Shown here piece by piece: positions 40,480 to 52,630 of a stretch of DNA of 64,000 nucleotides. The notes beneath the pieces are model-generated. The model ran no database searches and was not told the origin of the DNA. It saw only the letters and a list, made by a program, of their open reading frames with translations. A program made the translations under genes and the position numbers. The stretch is from Grifola frondosa (taxonomy: Eukaryota; Basidiomycota; Agaricomycetes; Polyporales; Grifolaceae). Where the stretch lies: NCBI GenBank assembly GCA_001683735.1, contig LUGG01000004.1, positions 2,108,001 to 2,172,000 of the forward strand. The letters are read 5' to 3'. Position 1 is the first letter of the stretch, and every line of letters starts with the position of its first letter.

Positions 40480-43400
40480 ATGCTGAAGGGGCCGAAGGCA
40501 ACTGAGGCGAAGTCTTTGGCACTCGGCATCCTTCAGACATGCCTGACGGTCTTGAAGGATGTCGCTACAGATGTCGGTGTTCCAGGATTGGGAAGTGCTG
40601 TTGGTGGCTTGTCCACGATTATCGACATGATCCAGGTGAGTAATTCATCCTTGACATATGGATGGTAGTCATTGTTGTATCTAGGCTACCTCCGCAAACA
40701 CGGAACGGGTAAACAGCCTCACTGAATACATCAAGAACCTAACAACAGTAGTCGAGAGCCCGCTATCTCAATGTCGTGCAGATGTCTCTCCTGCGATGAA
40801 TGATCGCATACATCGTCTTATATCGTCCGTTCCCATATTCACCGCTCGGGTTGTTCTTGCTGATCCCATTTCGCAGGGCGTTCATATTGGTGGCTAAAGA
40901 TATGCAAGTGATGAAGCAACGATCCTCTCTCAAACGTTTCTTGGGGAGCAAAGATGGTGCTGGTGAGATAATAGGATTCATGGAGAGGATCGAGAGGTCT
41001 ATTCGGGTCTTCATGGTACGTTCAATCCAGTCCGGATCGTTAGTATGTCTGAATGTTCGCTCTCAGATTGAAGGAATGTTTGCGATCGAGTTCGTATCGA
41101 ACGTAAGCGGTACTATTACTTATCAAATAATGCGTGCTCATGTATCGCAGGACCACGCACGCCTCAGCAAAGAAAGCTCACAGCGCATTGAGGCCAAGCT
41201 CAATGAAATACACGGAGCGATACAGGTCCGTTACCGGATTGCGTTCCATCTCGATGTCTAATTCACGACCTCCACCCAGCGTTTGAGTATTCAATCTCAA
41301 CGTGAAGGCAAGCTCTTCTGATGACCGTGATACTTCCTAGTATTGCTCACCGTAGATCATCAGGCTTCCGATACACCACGAAAGCTCAATACAACAGTCT
41401 CCATCGAACCGCCTGCCTTGCAAGCACCCGGAGCGAGATTTTGGATCGAATGGGAGGATGGATATCAGAGAGGGTACAAATATCCCAGTCCAGTATTCGT
41501 AGGAGCTGCACGGAGATTTTCTGGCTCAACGGATTCGCTGGAACAGGAAAGACGACGATCGCGTACACTGTGGCCGATGTCTGCCAGCGTTGGAACATCC
41601 TCGGTGCCAGTTTCTTTCTGCTCTCGCGATGATGTCGAGTGCAGCGATTCGACACTCATCTTCACTACTCTCGCCGTTCAGCTCGCCGCATTCTGTCCCG
41701 AATTTCAATCCCGTTTAATGACGATTTTGAGCTCCGGTTACCAAATCCCACACGACAACGTATCGCGGCAACTCAAGGAACTCATTGTCGATCCATTGGC
41801 ACAGGTCAGGGGTGTGTTTCCTCCATGCGTCGTCGTCGTGGATGCACTTGACGAATGCAAGGACCCACACTCCACGTCTCTGATTCTTTCCGCCCTTGCC
41901 GACTGCGCTCAACATCTATATCCATTGACATTAATTATGACGAGCCGACCAGAGCATGTGATCCGTGCCCAATTCCAAGAGCGTCGATTGAGTGGCGCGA
42001 CCGACCAGTTGGTTCTGCATGACGTCCCACTTGGAGTTGTCTCTCGAGACATCAGATGCTACCTTGAAGCAAGCTTTCCTCGCGTCAAGCGCAGCTTTAT
42101 GGTTCCGATCGACTGGCCTTCTCGGGAGGCAATTGAGGTGCTCACTCAGCGATCTGCCGGATTATTCATATATGCTGCTACTGTGGTCCGATTCATCGAG
42201 GATCTGAGGTATAGCAACCCTCCAGAACAGCTACGCCGACTTATAGCATCGACGGCGTCGTCATCAACCACTCTCTTAGACACGCTCTACAATGAGATCT
42301 TGACTGCGGCCTGTCCGGAACCATCCCAGGATCTTGTTGATCGACTCAAGACGATTCTTGGGTCCATCGTTCTCATCAGGAGTCCTCTTTCCGCGCTCAA
42401 TCTTGAGCAATTGTTAGGGTTGGAACAGTATTGTGTTTATAACACTCTCACTAGTCTACGATCGGTCCTGTCCGTTCCAGATGGTGGCGATGGGGCTATA
42501 CGAGTGATACATCCCACGTTCGCAGAATTCCTCTTGGATTGCAAGAGTCCAGATTTTTCCATCGACCAGCAAACACATCATGCCCATCTACTACAGTGTT
42601 GCTTGAAAGTCATGACAACCAACCTCAGACAGAATATTTGTGATCTCCGTGATCCTTCGCGGCTGAATAACGAAGTCCCCGATCTGGCTGATCGTATCTC
42701 CCACTCTATTCCTCCATACTTGCAGTATGCATGTCTCCACTGGGCTGCGCATCTCCACGTTCATGAGTATCTCGACGACGTTCTATTGCGTTTACTTGAT
42801 GAGTTTGTGTCGAAGTACTTGATCTTCTGGGTCGAGGTGTGCAGCCTTCTTGGTAGATTGAACGATGCGGCGAAAGCTTTGAATGATACGCAACTATTAC
42901 TCAGAGTTCGTCCCTCTACTTATGACCTCATATATCTGCAGCTAATCTTCTGGATAGTCGATCGGTCCACGAGCGTCTGAGACTGCGACACTCATGAGCG
43001 ACTGCGTGCGATTCATTACCATGTTCTTCCCTTCCATCAGTGCATCTTCGCTTCAGATATATCATTCTGCTCTACCTTTCGCCCCAATGGGAACCAAGCT
43101 CACTATCATTTACCGAGACAGACTGATAACGAAGGGTGCAGTGATGGTCAGGCGAGGAGAAAGCAAGACCTGGCCACGAAGTGGTACAACTGGTTCTGCT
43201 CATGGCTATGTTTTGTCCTTGGCATTTTCTCCAGACGGGAGATCCTTCATCTCTGGTGGAGATGACCGCATGGTCAAACTATGGAACACAGACACCCACT
43301 CCCATCTCGCGACACTTTCTGGGCATACACATTCGGTCACGTCGGTCGCATGGTCACACGACGGGAATCTCATTGCCTCTGGATCATGGGACAAAACTAT

Positions 43401-45312
43401 TCGGATCTGGGATGCGCGGCTCGGCATTGCAGTCCGAGTTCTCGAAGGTCATATGGACGGCGTGCTTTCAGTTGCTTTTTCTCCTGATGGCACCACTATC
43501 GTGTCTGGATCGTTCGATCACACCGTCAAGGTCTGGGATGCGAAGGCTGGTGTGTGCCAGTTGACATTGACAGACCATATGGACTGGGTGCGGTCTGTCG
43601 CATTCTCTCACAATGGGAAGTACATTGCATCTGGTTCATACGATTGTGCTGTTCGATTGTGGGATCCGCTCGGTATCATCCCTCCTCGGATTCTTGTGGG
43701 ACATTCGAAGGTGGTGTCGTCAGTTGTCTTCTCACCAGATGGCACTCGGCTTCTCTCTGGAGGTGATGATAACTCCCTCATTGTATGGGTATCAACACTG
43801 GTGAAGTCATTTGCACAATCCAAACCCCTGATGCCATATACGACATTGCATTCTCCGACGACCCATCAAAAGCCATCATTGCATCCTATGACACAGTCCA
43901 TATGATGGACATCACAACGGGTACACTTCTGCGGACATTCACGGGACATACCAGGACTGTGTCGGCTATCGCCTACAGCCTGATGGCACGCGCATCGTGT
44001 CTGATGATCGTGGTGGTTTGATTCGGGTATGGAACACTGTGGACAATGAATCCAATCCTGCGCAGCTAGATGTGGGTACTTCACCTGGTGTATCTGCGGC
44101 TGCATTCTGTCGGACCGCAACCTTCTTGCCCTGGGATTCAAGACCAGGGTCGAAATATGGGATGTGAGTACCTTGAACCAGGTTCACAGCCTCGAATTTG
44201 GATCCAATAGTGAGCATGCTGTTGGGTTTCTGATATTCACTGGCGACGGCATGCGACTTCTAGCTCAATCCGGACCTCGTGCATGTATGTGGGATATTAC
44301 GACGGGTGCGAAAACTCTAGACTGTGCCTTGAGCCCACACTACCTATGGTGGGGCACAGCGGATGTGAAGCGGATGTGGGAGAGTCTTAGTGGCTGCCCT
44401 GCTCACACATTCAATGGTCATTCTGGAACATTCATGCTGTCCTATGGCGGGACCCAACTAGTCTCTTCCGCCAGCAGTGAGCAGGATCAAGATGTTGTCG
44501 AGCTGTGGAACACATACACTGGAGAGCGTGTGCATGCATTCGCCGACCATTCTGGCACAGTACCTTCCGTCGCATTTTCATTGGATGGGCTGCGCATCGT
44601 CTCTGGGTCGGACGACAACACTATTCGGGTATGGGACGTCACAACTGGGGACCTTCTTCATACATGTGAAGGGCACGAAGGTCCCGTCCATGCTTTGGCA
44701 TTTTCTCCGGATGCCCGTCGGATTGCTTCAGGGTCTCTGGATGAGACTGTACGAGTATGGGATGCATCGACTGGGAAGCAGCTGAAAGTGCTGAAAGGAC
44801 ATTGGGACATGATATGCTCAGTCGCCTTCTCTCCAGATGGCAGTTTCATTTTCTCTGGATCTTTGGACTACACGATAAGGGTGTGGGATGCCGACACAGG
44901 CGCACATCTGCACACCTTCGATCTCCACGGATCAGAGCCGTCGTTCAGGTCGTTGAGTTTCACTCCCGATGGCTGCGGGATTGTTGTCGGACCGGAGAAT
45001 AGGGCGATTCGACTGTGGAGGGGAGAGTCGGCTGATGAGAACAACTCCAACATCTCGCCTTCGGAGCATGGAGCATTGGGACGTCCGGTGTGGCCCGCTT
45101 ACTGGTTAGAGCCCGACGGATGGCTGTTCTCGTTCAGTCCCACGCGCACACGTCGGCTGTGTTGGATACCGGCAGAGTGGCGAGATTGGGTGGCATCTCA
45201 GGGCGATATAGTAGTACTACTGCTGCGGAACGTACGCGAAGCACTAGTCATTCTTGATTTCGCAGCGTTGCACACTTATCTGGATTACCCGGACTCGGAG
45301 AGAAACGATTGA
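40480..45312 (+). pseudogene. NLR copy 1: MLKL/HeLo-like, NACHT, WD40 (frameshifted)
   Basis: Exon 1 is 40480-40635 (MLKGPKATEAKSLALGILQT, ending LSTIIDMIQ). Short exons follow (ANTERVNSLTEYIKN; SSLKRFLGSKDGAGEIIGFM; IEGMFAIEFVSN). The NACHT region has Walker A GFAGTGKTT, Walker B VVVDALDECKD and the sensor-like LIMTSRPE. The WD40 region runs from about 43200 to 45020 with repeats such as SGSWDKTIRIWDA. Comparison with copy 2 shows frame breaks near 41310, 41611-41620 (extra base just after Walker A), 42940-42993, 43785-43795, 43975-43985 and 44105-44115. No functional product is likely. Intact relatives are STAND-type NTPases proposed to act in non-self recognition and programmed cell death. 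Confidence 0.85.
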
Positions 45313-46666
45313 AGCGCACATGCGTGCGGATGGGTTCGTGTATTTATTCCATCAGTACAAAGGAGACGCATTAAGGGGATCATGTCAAACGTCTGCAGAC
45401 CTTCACCCCGCTCTAGGACTTGATTTCGATGGCCAGCGATACGACCAGCCATCGTGAACAAACCCTGCTACTGCTCTGCGATTGAAGTCATCCTGACCCT
45501 CGCGCCACACCGGCTCGTCTTCGCACGTGGACTATTCATCGATCATCTGGCACAATTCCTATGTCTATCTCTGACTTACGGTCTCGCTCTCACCTGCATA
45601 TGTAGTAGTTACGGAAAAATCTCATCTGCCGCTCATCTTGGTCCCTGCTTGGTATAAACATTAATGACAGGATATCGATGTTGTGCTAACCCGTTCTGTA
45701 AATATATGCTGCATATAATCGCCCGTCTCTAGGTCGCCCATGAGTCTTACATTCAGTTACATCTGTTGTTGACTTCCCTACCTTTACGATGCGAGCATAC
45801 CATTCGTACTCAATACATTGAAAGCAATTTCTGTGGTGGATTCACTCATGTAGATGTGATTGCACGAATACCGTGAATATTTTCAAACCCGACTGCGTCC
45901 ACGGGATGGCTCGTGTACGTGAGCTCTTCTCACTTTCCTGCAACATTGTATCTTCTACACTTCCATACGCTTCTCGATGCACCATAATGCTTTACATAGG
46001 CCACGTACCATCTGTGTGATTCCCGCGATAATCATTCTATATGAAACGAACACACCCAGTCATCCGCGTCCGTGTCGCGGTGGGCTTTCCGGACCACCTC
46101 CTGCCCACCGAGGTATCTCTGGAATCCTGGCTACGGCAATTTATGCTGTGCCGGACACATTCATACAACCGCATAGAAATCGGAGAGTACCGAGTGCTGT
46201 CTCTTAGGACGCCCTCCGGAGCAACGCCGATACGCTCTCATGACTAGTCAGCCCGCCCGCAGACGCGACAACACGAACTCCGTGTACATGTCTCTGACCT
46301 GTGACTGTTCAGTTCTGCTATCACAATGTGCATAAAAACATCATTAATCTCACTCGCTGTCTCCGGCTCTTCGCTCGCATTCCGTCCTCATTCGATCTAC
46401 GCGCCTCAGATAGTCAGACTTATAGGCATCGCCTAGATACTGATACCAAACATATTATGGCTGATGAGGTCCATAGAATTCATATGAGGGCATTCGATCG
46501 GCACTCATCGATGTGCTAGTTGACGCAGAAACGCAGTATGCCATCCCTTCAAATGATTGAATACTATTCAGCCTTCAAATATGAGCACACACAAAGACAG
46601 AAACTCACCATTACTGTCACGCAAGCTCCGGCGCAAGTATGCGGCGGATCATCGGCGTAAACGGTG

Positions 46667-46814
46667 GTTTGACCTCGAGCTGGGCGGCGTAATGATTTGC
46701 GGGTGCGGCGGTGGACCTAACGGTTGCTGGCACGCGCACCTTTACCGCACGACGGCCCCGTGTATTTCTAGTACGCGCGCCGCAAAGTCGAGGCTGGGCT
46801 CGTCAGTGCGTCAC
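46667..46814 (+). repeat. Spacer core repeat, forward orientation
   Basis: This 148-bp block begins GTTTGACCTCGAGCTG. It matches the reverse complement of 60881-61029, while the flanks on both sides are in the same orientation at the two sites. Weaker forward copies are near 48480 and 62130. Confidence 0.7.
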
Positions 46815-49732
46815 CCGGCGATGAGGTACTCGTGCGAGCATGATTCCCCGGGTTGGTTCGGCAACGCTGAGGTCGAATATTGATCGCGAGCGTGGAGAGC
46901 TGGGTGAAGTGGTACATATCTCGAGCTGCAAGATAACCGTCTGATTTTCCGGGCTGAGCTCTTGGTTGAAGTGTCACCGTAGGTTCTAGATGGAGTAGGT
47001 CAAGTACTTAAAGAGGTCAGATATAATATACACTCACAGCACAAGCATTAAGCGGAGTAGACATCTGCCCCAACGCGCTATAGTGACAAGGAGTGTCCAT
47101 CAGCACTGTTATGTACAGCACGATTGGCAGTAAAATATAGACCGTTTGCATTCTCTCTAATGTTTTGGCGCGGGACACTGAATAGGGATGAACTCGCCAC
47201 TGACGGATATAGAAGAAATACGCACGAGCAAGACGTCGCCTAAAGTCCTCAGTGGCCTATTGGGCAGTATGTCGAGTTCTACACCGTTCATCTTCGCCAG
47301 AGGGTCAGTATTAGAAGGATTCCGTGAAGGCAAGACGAATCTGACCTCCGTTCGTATCTGCAGAGGCGTGCCTCATGTCCACTGCATCCGAAGGATTTCT
47401 CCAGAGGGAAGCCTTCTAGGATGGTGTGCGTGGAGACGGATAAATAGACATGGACGTTTGGCTGGACGGCATACGAAAAGTATGAACGGCATTCACAATC
47501 CGATATGTTCTGTGTTCGAGTTATATGCATCAAGACGCGCACGCGTTCAGTAATATTGATAGTCCGCACACTGGGTTTGCAGATTGCACTGTGAATGAGA
47601 ACGGCATATGGCCGAGAGCGAGGAGTATACGTCAGAACTCACGGCAACACGACGGAGATGTTCCATGTACTGGTCTATGGAGCATATTGCTGGAATGAAA
47701 TTGGACATGGATTTTGTCAGCCGAGCAGCTTCAGCTCTGGTGGAAGCAACAGACGCTTACGCACCTTTGTTCGCGTAGTCCCAGCCTATCCGCTCCGCGT
47801 ACGCCTCCCCATTGAATATTCCCATTGCACCAACATGTGCATGACGGAATAAACAATGTAAGGTCCCATACGTCCTCGCTCGTTTGATGCGCTCCGCTGG
47901 ATCATTGGTTCCCACCTCTTCGACACATAAATAAGTGGTATTGGAACAGAACAAGGCTACTCACAGACGAAGAGACGAAAGCCATCTCAATCGGTTGCAT
48001 CCAGGTGCAAGCTGCTCTTTGGTCCGCCCGGAAAGCCAGAACGCGAGCCCCGTGCACAGGTCTCTGACCTGCGATTATGCGCCAACGATCGCATGCTGCA
48101 AAGATGGCTGTTCAGTTCTACTATCAACGATATCCACAAATGCAGTACCAGTCTCATATTGATGACTTCAGCTCTTCGCTCTGATTGAGTCGGCTAGCCT
48201 CGTTCTAATTGCTCGCCCTGCAGGGTGAAACCTGTGAAGACCACGAACAGGCTATGAGAACAAATAATAGTGGGAAATGGAGTCAGTGGCCTTCGTACCA
48301 GGATATATCCATCGGTCATCAAAATAGCGCACTATACTCCCGCACTGCGCGCACGCTGGCCCAGCAAATCGAGAAACAGTTTTCACCCGCAAAAATACGT
48401 ACTACAAGACGAAGACTCACCGATGCGGTCACGCCACCTCCAGGGGAAACATCATGCATATCGTTGGGATAAATTGAGGGTTGGCCTCGAGTTGGCCAAG
48501 GTAATGACTGACGGGCGCGACGGTGCGCGACGTAGCATAGCTGTGTTAAGACGCACACAAGTTCAGTGGGAGCTGACGCGCATTGCATCCGATCAACAGG
48601 ACATCTACGTGCAGCGGCGAGCTCCAACAGAAGCGTAGGAAATCTGCATGTGTTGAACGGGCCCACAAGATGAAACTGTGCAGTTCGTAGACGAAATATT
48701 GTCCTGATGCATAATATAAATGGACATATGGGATGCCATACTGTCATGTGCAGCCGTGCATATTCTCCAGGGATCGATTATTGTCATCTTATGTTCCCCT
48801 CCGGGTAGAGACAGAGTACTCACCTCGGAAGAACTTGGACAGGGTCTGAAGTATGCCTGAGTGAGCTGACAACGTATTCCCCGTTCACAGAGGTTGTTCA
48901 GGAAAGAACCGCCATGGAAATGCAATGAAGAAGACATGCAAGAACTTACCTACAATTGACCGGATCGACTGGGGCAGAGGACGCGAATGCATATCTGATG
49001 AGTCCGCGACCTGTGGACATGCAGAGATTGACCTAGTAGCACGACGAACCCAGACTTAAAGACGTCCTGCTGGCATGCATGGTAGCTGTGAGAGCATCCA
49101 TCGCACTGACGTCCTCGTTGCGATAAACGTATGTCGGATGAGCGGTGACGGTGAGATGTAACGTGCGGCTGTGGAATAGGCCTGAATGGGAAAAAGATGT
49201 GCCACAGATAAGGAAGATGGACGTGTGATGGCGAAGAGTGGATCTATGGTGAGTGCCGCTCCATTGGATAGCCCACCGGAACGAGAGCAAGTGACGCCAA
49301 AGTTCGAGCAGACCCTAACCCATTCCTGGTACTTGCTTCTGTTTGGCGCTTGCTTGTCCGCCGGCGCTTCGTGCTTGTCACGTCCGAGCTTGTTATTTCT
49401 TCCCTTTGTTTCAGCTTCCTCATGTCTTACTTCCTTGAGTCCTCTAGCTAGTACGGTATACTAATCTATGGAAGATACTATAGGTGACCCTTACTCAGGT
49501 TAACTCCTTGGACCCGCGTTGTCTATGGCGAATATCCACTGTCGGTGGTGGTGTGTTGCGCGTCACCAAGAACGTCCACACAAAGCTTACGGATAGTCCA
49601 ATTGCCTTGCGCGTCCGGACAATCAACCATCGCTACATCGCTCTCGCTTCCCGTCTCATACGTGACGTAATACATTCTGCAGATCCTCTCTAGCTTGAAG
49701 ACTGACCTTCCAATGTTGCTCTTCATAGAAGC

Positions 49733-50335
49733 TAGTGTTGTGCGGGCCCGGCTTGGCCTGAAAGCCACGGCTTTGGCCCGGCTTCAGACGGCTCCGGCTT
49801 TTTTGAATGTCAGGCCGGGCCATGAGCCGTCGAAAGCCTAAGCCGGGGCTTGGCTTTGGCTCAAGCCCCGGCTTTTTTGTACTACTTTTTTTTCAGTATC
49901 TGATCTAAAAATGTACTTCAGTGGTACTACAAGATTGGATATAAGAACCTGTAGATATAGCTAATGAAAATGTAGTGAAAAAAAGGCGAAAACATTTTGA
50001 AAATCGCAACATCACCTCGCTGCAGACCCTAATTAGGAAGGTATGCAACCAAACTGGGAATTGTGACCGAGAATCAACAAGTTTTCGGGGTTTGATTACG
50101 AAAACCTGCAGCAAAACTTCATTGTGAGGGTCCAAAATCTAATGTAAATATTTTTCAGTGATATAAATTACTACATACTAGGAGCCCCGGCCTGACGGCT
50201 TGGCTTTGGCCGGCTTCACTCTTAGGCCAGGCCGCAAGCCCTCGCAAGCCGTCCTTCATGGCTCGGCTCGGCCCGGCCCACTTAGGGCTTGGCTTGGCCG
50301 GCTTGACGGCCTGAAGCCGGGCCCGCACAACACTA
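49733..50335. mobile_element. 603-bp hAT-like MITE, 8-bp target duplication
   Basis: The ends are inverted repeats starting TAGTGTTGTGCGGGCCCGGC. They are flanked by the direct 8-bp duplication ATAGAAGC at 49725-49732 and 50336-50343. The TAGNG end and 8-bp duplication fit the hAT superfamily. About 130-180 bp at each end is extremely GC-rich with short GGCTTGGC/GCCGGGC repeats, while the middle is AT-rich. There is no coding capacity. Confidence 0.85.
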
Positions 50336-51479
50336 ATAGAAGCACATGCGGTGTCGTTTGTGTATTAGTATTAAAAATACATACGCCATTTTCGACCCCG
50401 AGCACTTACATTCCACTGTCCATCATGAGCAGCGCGCGTCGCTACGTACTCGCATAGTCTACGTCGACGGGCATGTCCTAGTACGTGTGCTGTCGATCCC
50501 CTCCCTCCACACACTAACCATCATTCTGCGACATTACTTTTGCAATATCCAACTATACCATGGAATGCCTCCTCCACACATAACCTCACGCGTAACCTCA
50601 ATTCTCACTTCTCACCCAAGCCTAGCCACATGTAGTCGACATCGGAGCTACGAGGTAATTAATCATCCCCAAGTCCATTGTTCAAATACAACATCTCTAC
50701 AGTGTTCGCGGTATCGATTGTCGACCTAAAGTACGTACAACCTATCTTGCTGTGGACCGCGCAGATATTTTGACACTCATTTCAAGACAACCCAACCGAG
50801 TGTTGAACGTTGAATGGTTTGCGGGCCATGGCGTTATTCAGGAACGTGTGTTGCAACACTACGATGGTGTTTAAGTATGCAGCACTGCTCTCGAGATGGT
50901 GCATCTTGCGCTCACGATCTTTCCTCTGCAAACAACCGGCCTACGCCTATCCTAGTGTGGGTCCTGGTATTTTATCAGTTCATGAACCGAGCAGTTTGTC
51001 AGGAATGTACTTCATCATATATTCTCTTCCTTTGTCATTACTTACCCTCTTCGTCCAGATCTGATGCGAACGGGCTGACAATAGTGAGTCACATATGGTA
51101 TACGCCCGCAGTAATATATTACCGTCGCGCTTCATATCCAGGATGTTCGAGTTTCTGTCTCTCACGTATTGGATCTGTGTTATTGGGATGACATGCACAT
51201 GAACACGAAGGACATCGGCTCTTCTCGCGATGGCGATGAACAACTGACAGTAACTATATTATCAGCAATAGCCCGCGGTGGGAATCCAGGAGGAAGTATA
51301 TAACGGTGGAAGTCAAGGTCTTGGATGTGGAGCCATCGGCCAGAGAGAGAAGAGGCCATCTTTGGAATGTGATATTTTCTTCGTGCGTATCTCATGCGTT
51401 GGCAGGCGCACATCTCCTTACTCTGCAAGCTGTATGTCGAAACAATAGGGAGCTAACTCTGGCAAATGGACCTTGTCAG

Positions 51480-51845
51480 CGGACGTCCACCACAATGTGG
51501 CAGCTCGAGAGAATCCGTGATTTTACTGCAGAGGACGTATACAAGGTATTGGGCATCGTACGTCTCCTTATTGCACACCAGCATCAAAACGGAGACCGAC
51601 TCTTTCTTATAGTCAATACCTTGGCTCGTCGTGTGGCGTATCTGCGAACTTGCTGCGCGCTTCACTACGAACACCATGGACATGTGTAAGGACGTCCCGC
51701 TTGTCGGATTCCTGTGCACCTGCATCACTGGGCATGTTGCAATGGACACGCATATGCATGTAACAGTTAGGAACTACAGGTCTAGATTCTCGTCGAAGAT
51801 TTTATCCATGACGAATTCGGAACGCGAGCGAATTTTGGTATGGAC
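51480..51845 (+). pseudogene. BTB C-terminal relic 3
   Basis: MWQLERIRDFTAEDVYKVLG, then RLLIAHQHQ, and in a shifted frame DVPLVGFLCTC and SRFSSKILSM parallel KLAKKWFFHKIHDLAVM, RIVIARQHD, DVALVGCACTC and HDFSSKIRSV of the intact BTB gene. At least one frame change and several stops are present. Confidence 0.6.
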
Positions 51846-52630
51846 CTATCTTGAAATGCGTACGTGACGTGTGGCTCAAAGCTAGTTCTACTTACGATTG
51901 TTCAGGATTAGGAAACCAACGAAAATACAGTCTCCTCTCTCGTTGCAGGTTCTCGATCTCTCGTGCTTCCGGTCACCCTTATCGTCATACGCATGACTCG
52001 GTATCTAGTATGTCTGTCCCGCACTGTCGTCGCTGCACCCCGACGCTACTCGGTTTGGAAACGCGCTTCGATGGAACCAGCGAATCTACAGCCTGCAATG
52101 TCCTTCACCGCGGCGAGGGAGCATCAAGTGAGTGATCGCATCTCTCTATGGAAACGATCCATTTTGTTGCATTCCACTGATATCACTCTTGCTTGTTCCA
52201 GGAAAACTGCGGATGCGCACTCCATATTGCAGTATTGTGACCTCTGGACCCGTTGTCGAAAGAGCGTAGCATGTTGCACGGATCGTCGTGGTTTATCCAC
52301 TCTCCTTCCCAGGACCACTGCGAGGGTGTCTTCAAGACAAGATGCGTTCTCTCTGAATTTTGCAGCATCTGCCGGCAAGCTTCCGCTTCATACCTCCTCC
52401 GTTTGTTTCATTTATGGATTACCAGACACGCACAAACGCCGTGGGAGGAGTGCTTCTTATTCATATCGCAGCGCTTCGGTGAGGATGTCGTCCAAATACA
52501 TCCCTGATGTTTAATGCCACGCGCTAACCTTATATCCCTACACATGCCCTATGCCAACCCTCAGCCCTAGTTAGCTGCTCTTCATCTCCCTCTCTCCCGT
52601 CGCGCGAGCTTGCCGCTTTCCCCAAAGAGT

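Larger units (their letters stand above)
45313..52630. other. Duplicated spacer between NLR copies 1 and 2
   Basis: No intact gene. 45500-45830 is closely similar to 59760-60070 (shared CATCTGTTGTTGACTTCCCT). 46240-46980 is repeated within the spacer at 48010-48640 and after NLR copy 2 at 60480-61150 and 61800-62260. Around 49300 the sequence GTTCGAGCAGACCCTAACCC also occurs near 39015. The spacer includes the hAT-like MITE at 49733 and a BTB relic near 51480. Confidence 0.6.

Noticed and set aside
46041..48640. Several 60-140 codon frames in the spacer
   Set aside because: The homologous spacer after NLR copy 2 does not keep the same frames open and one block is inverted, so no conserved protein is supported.
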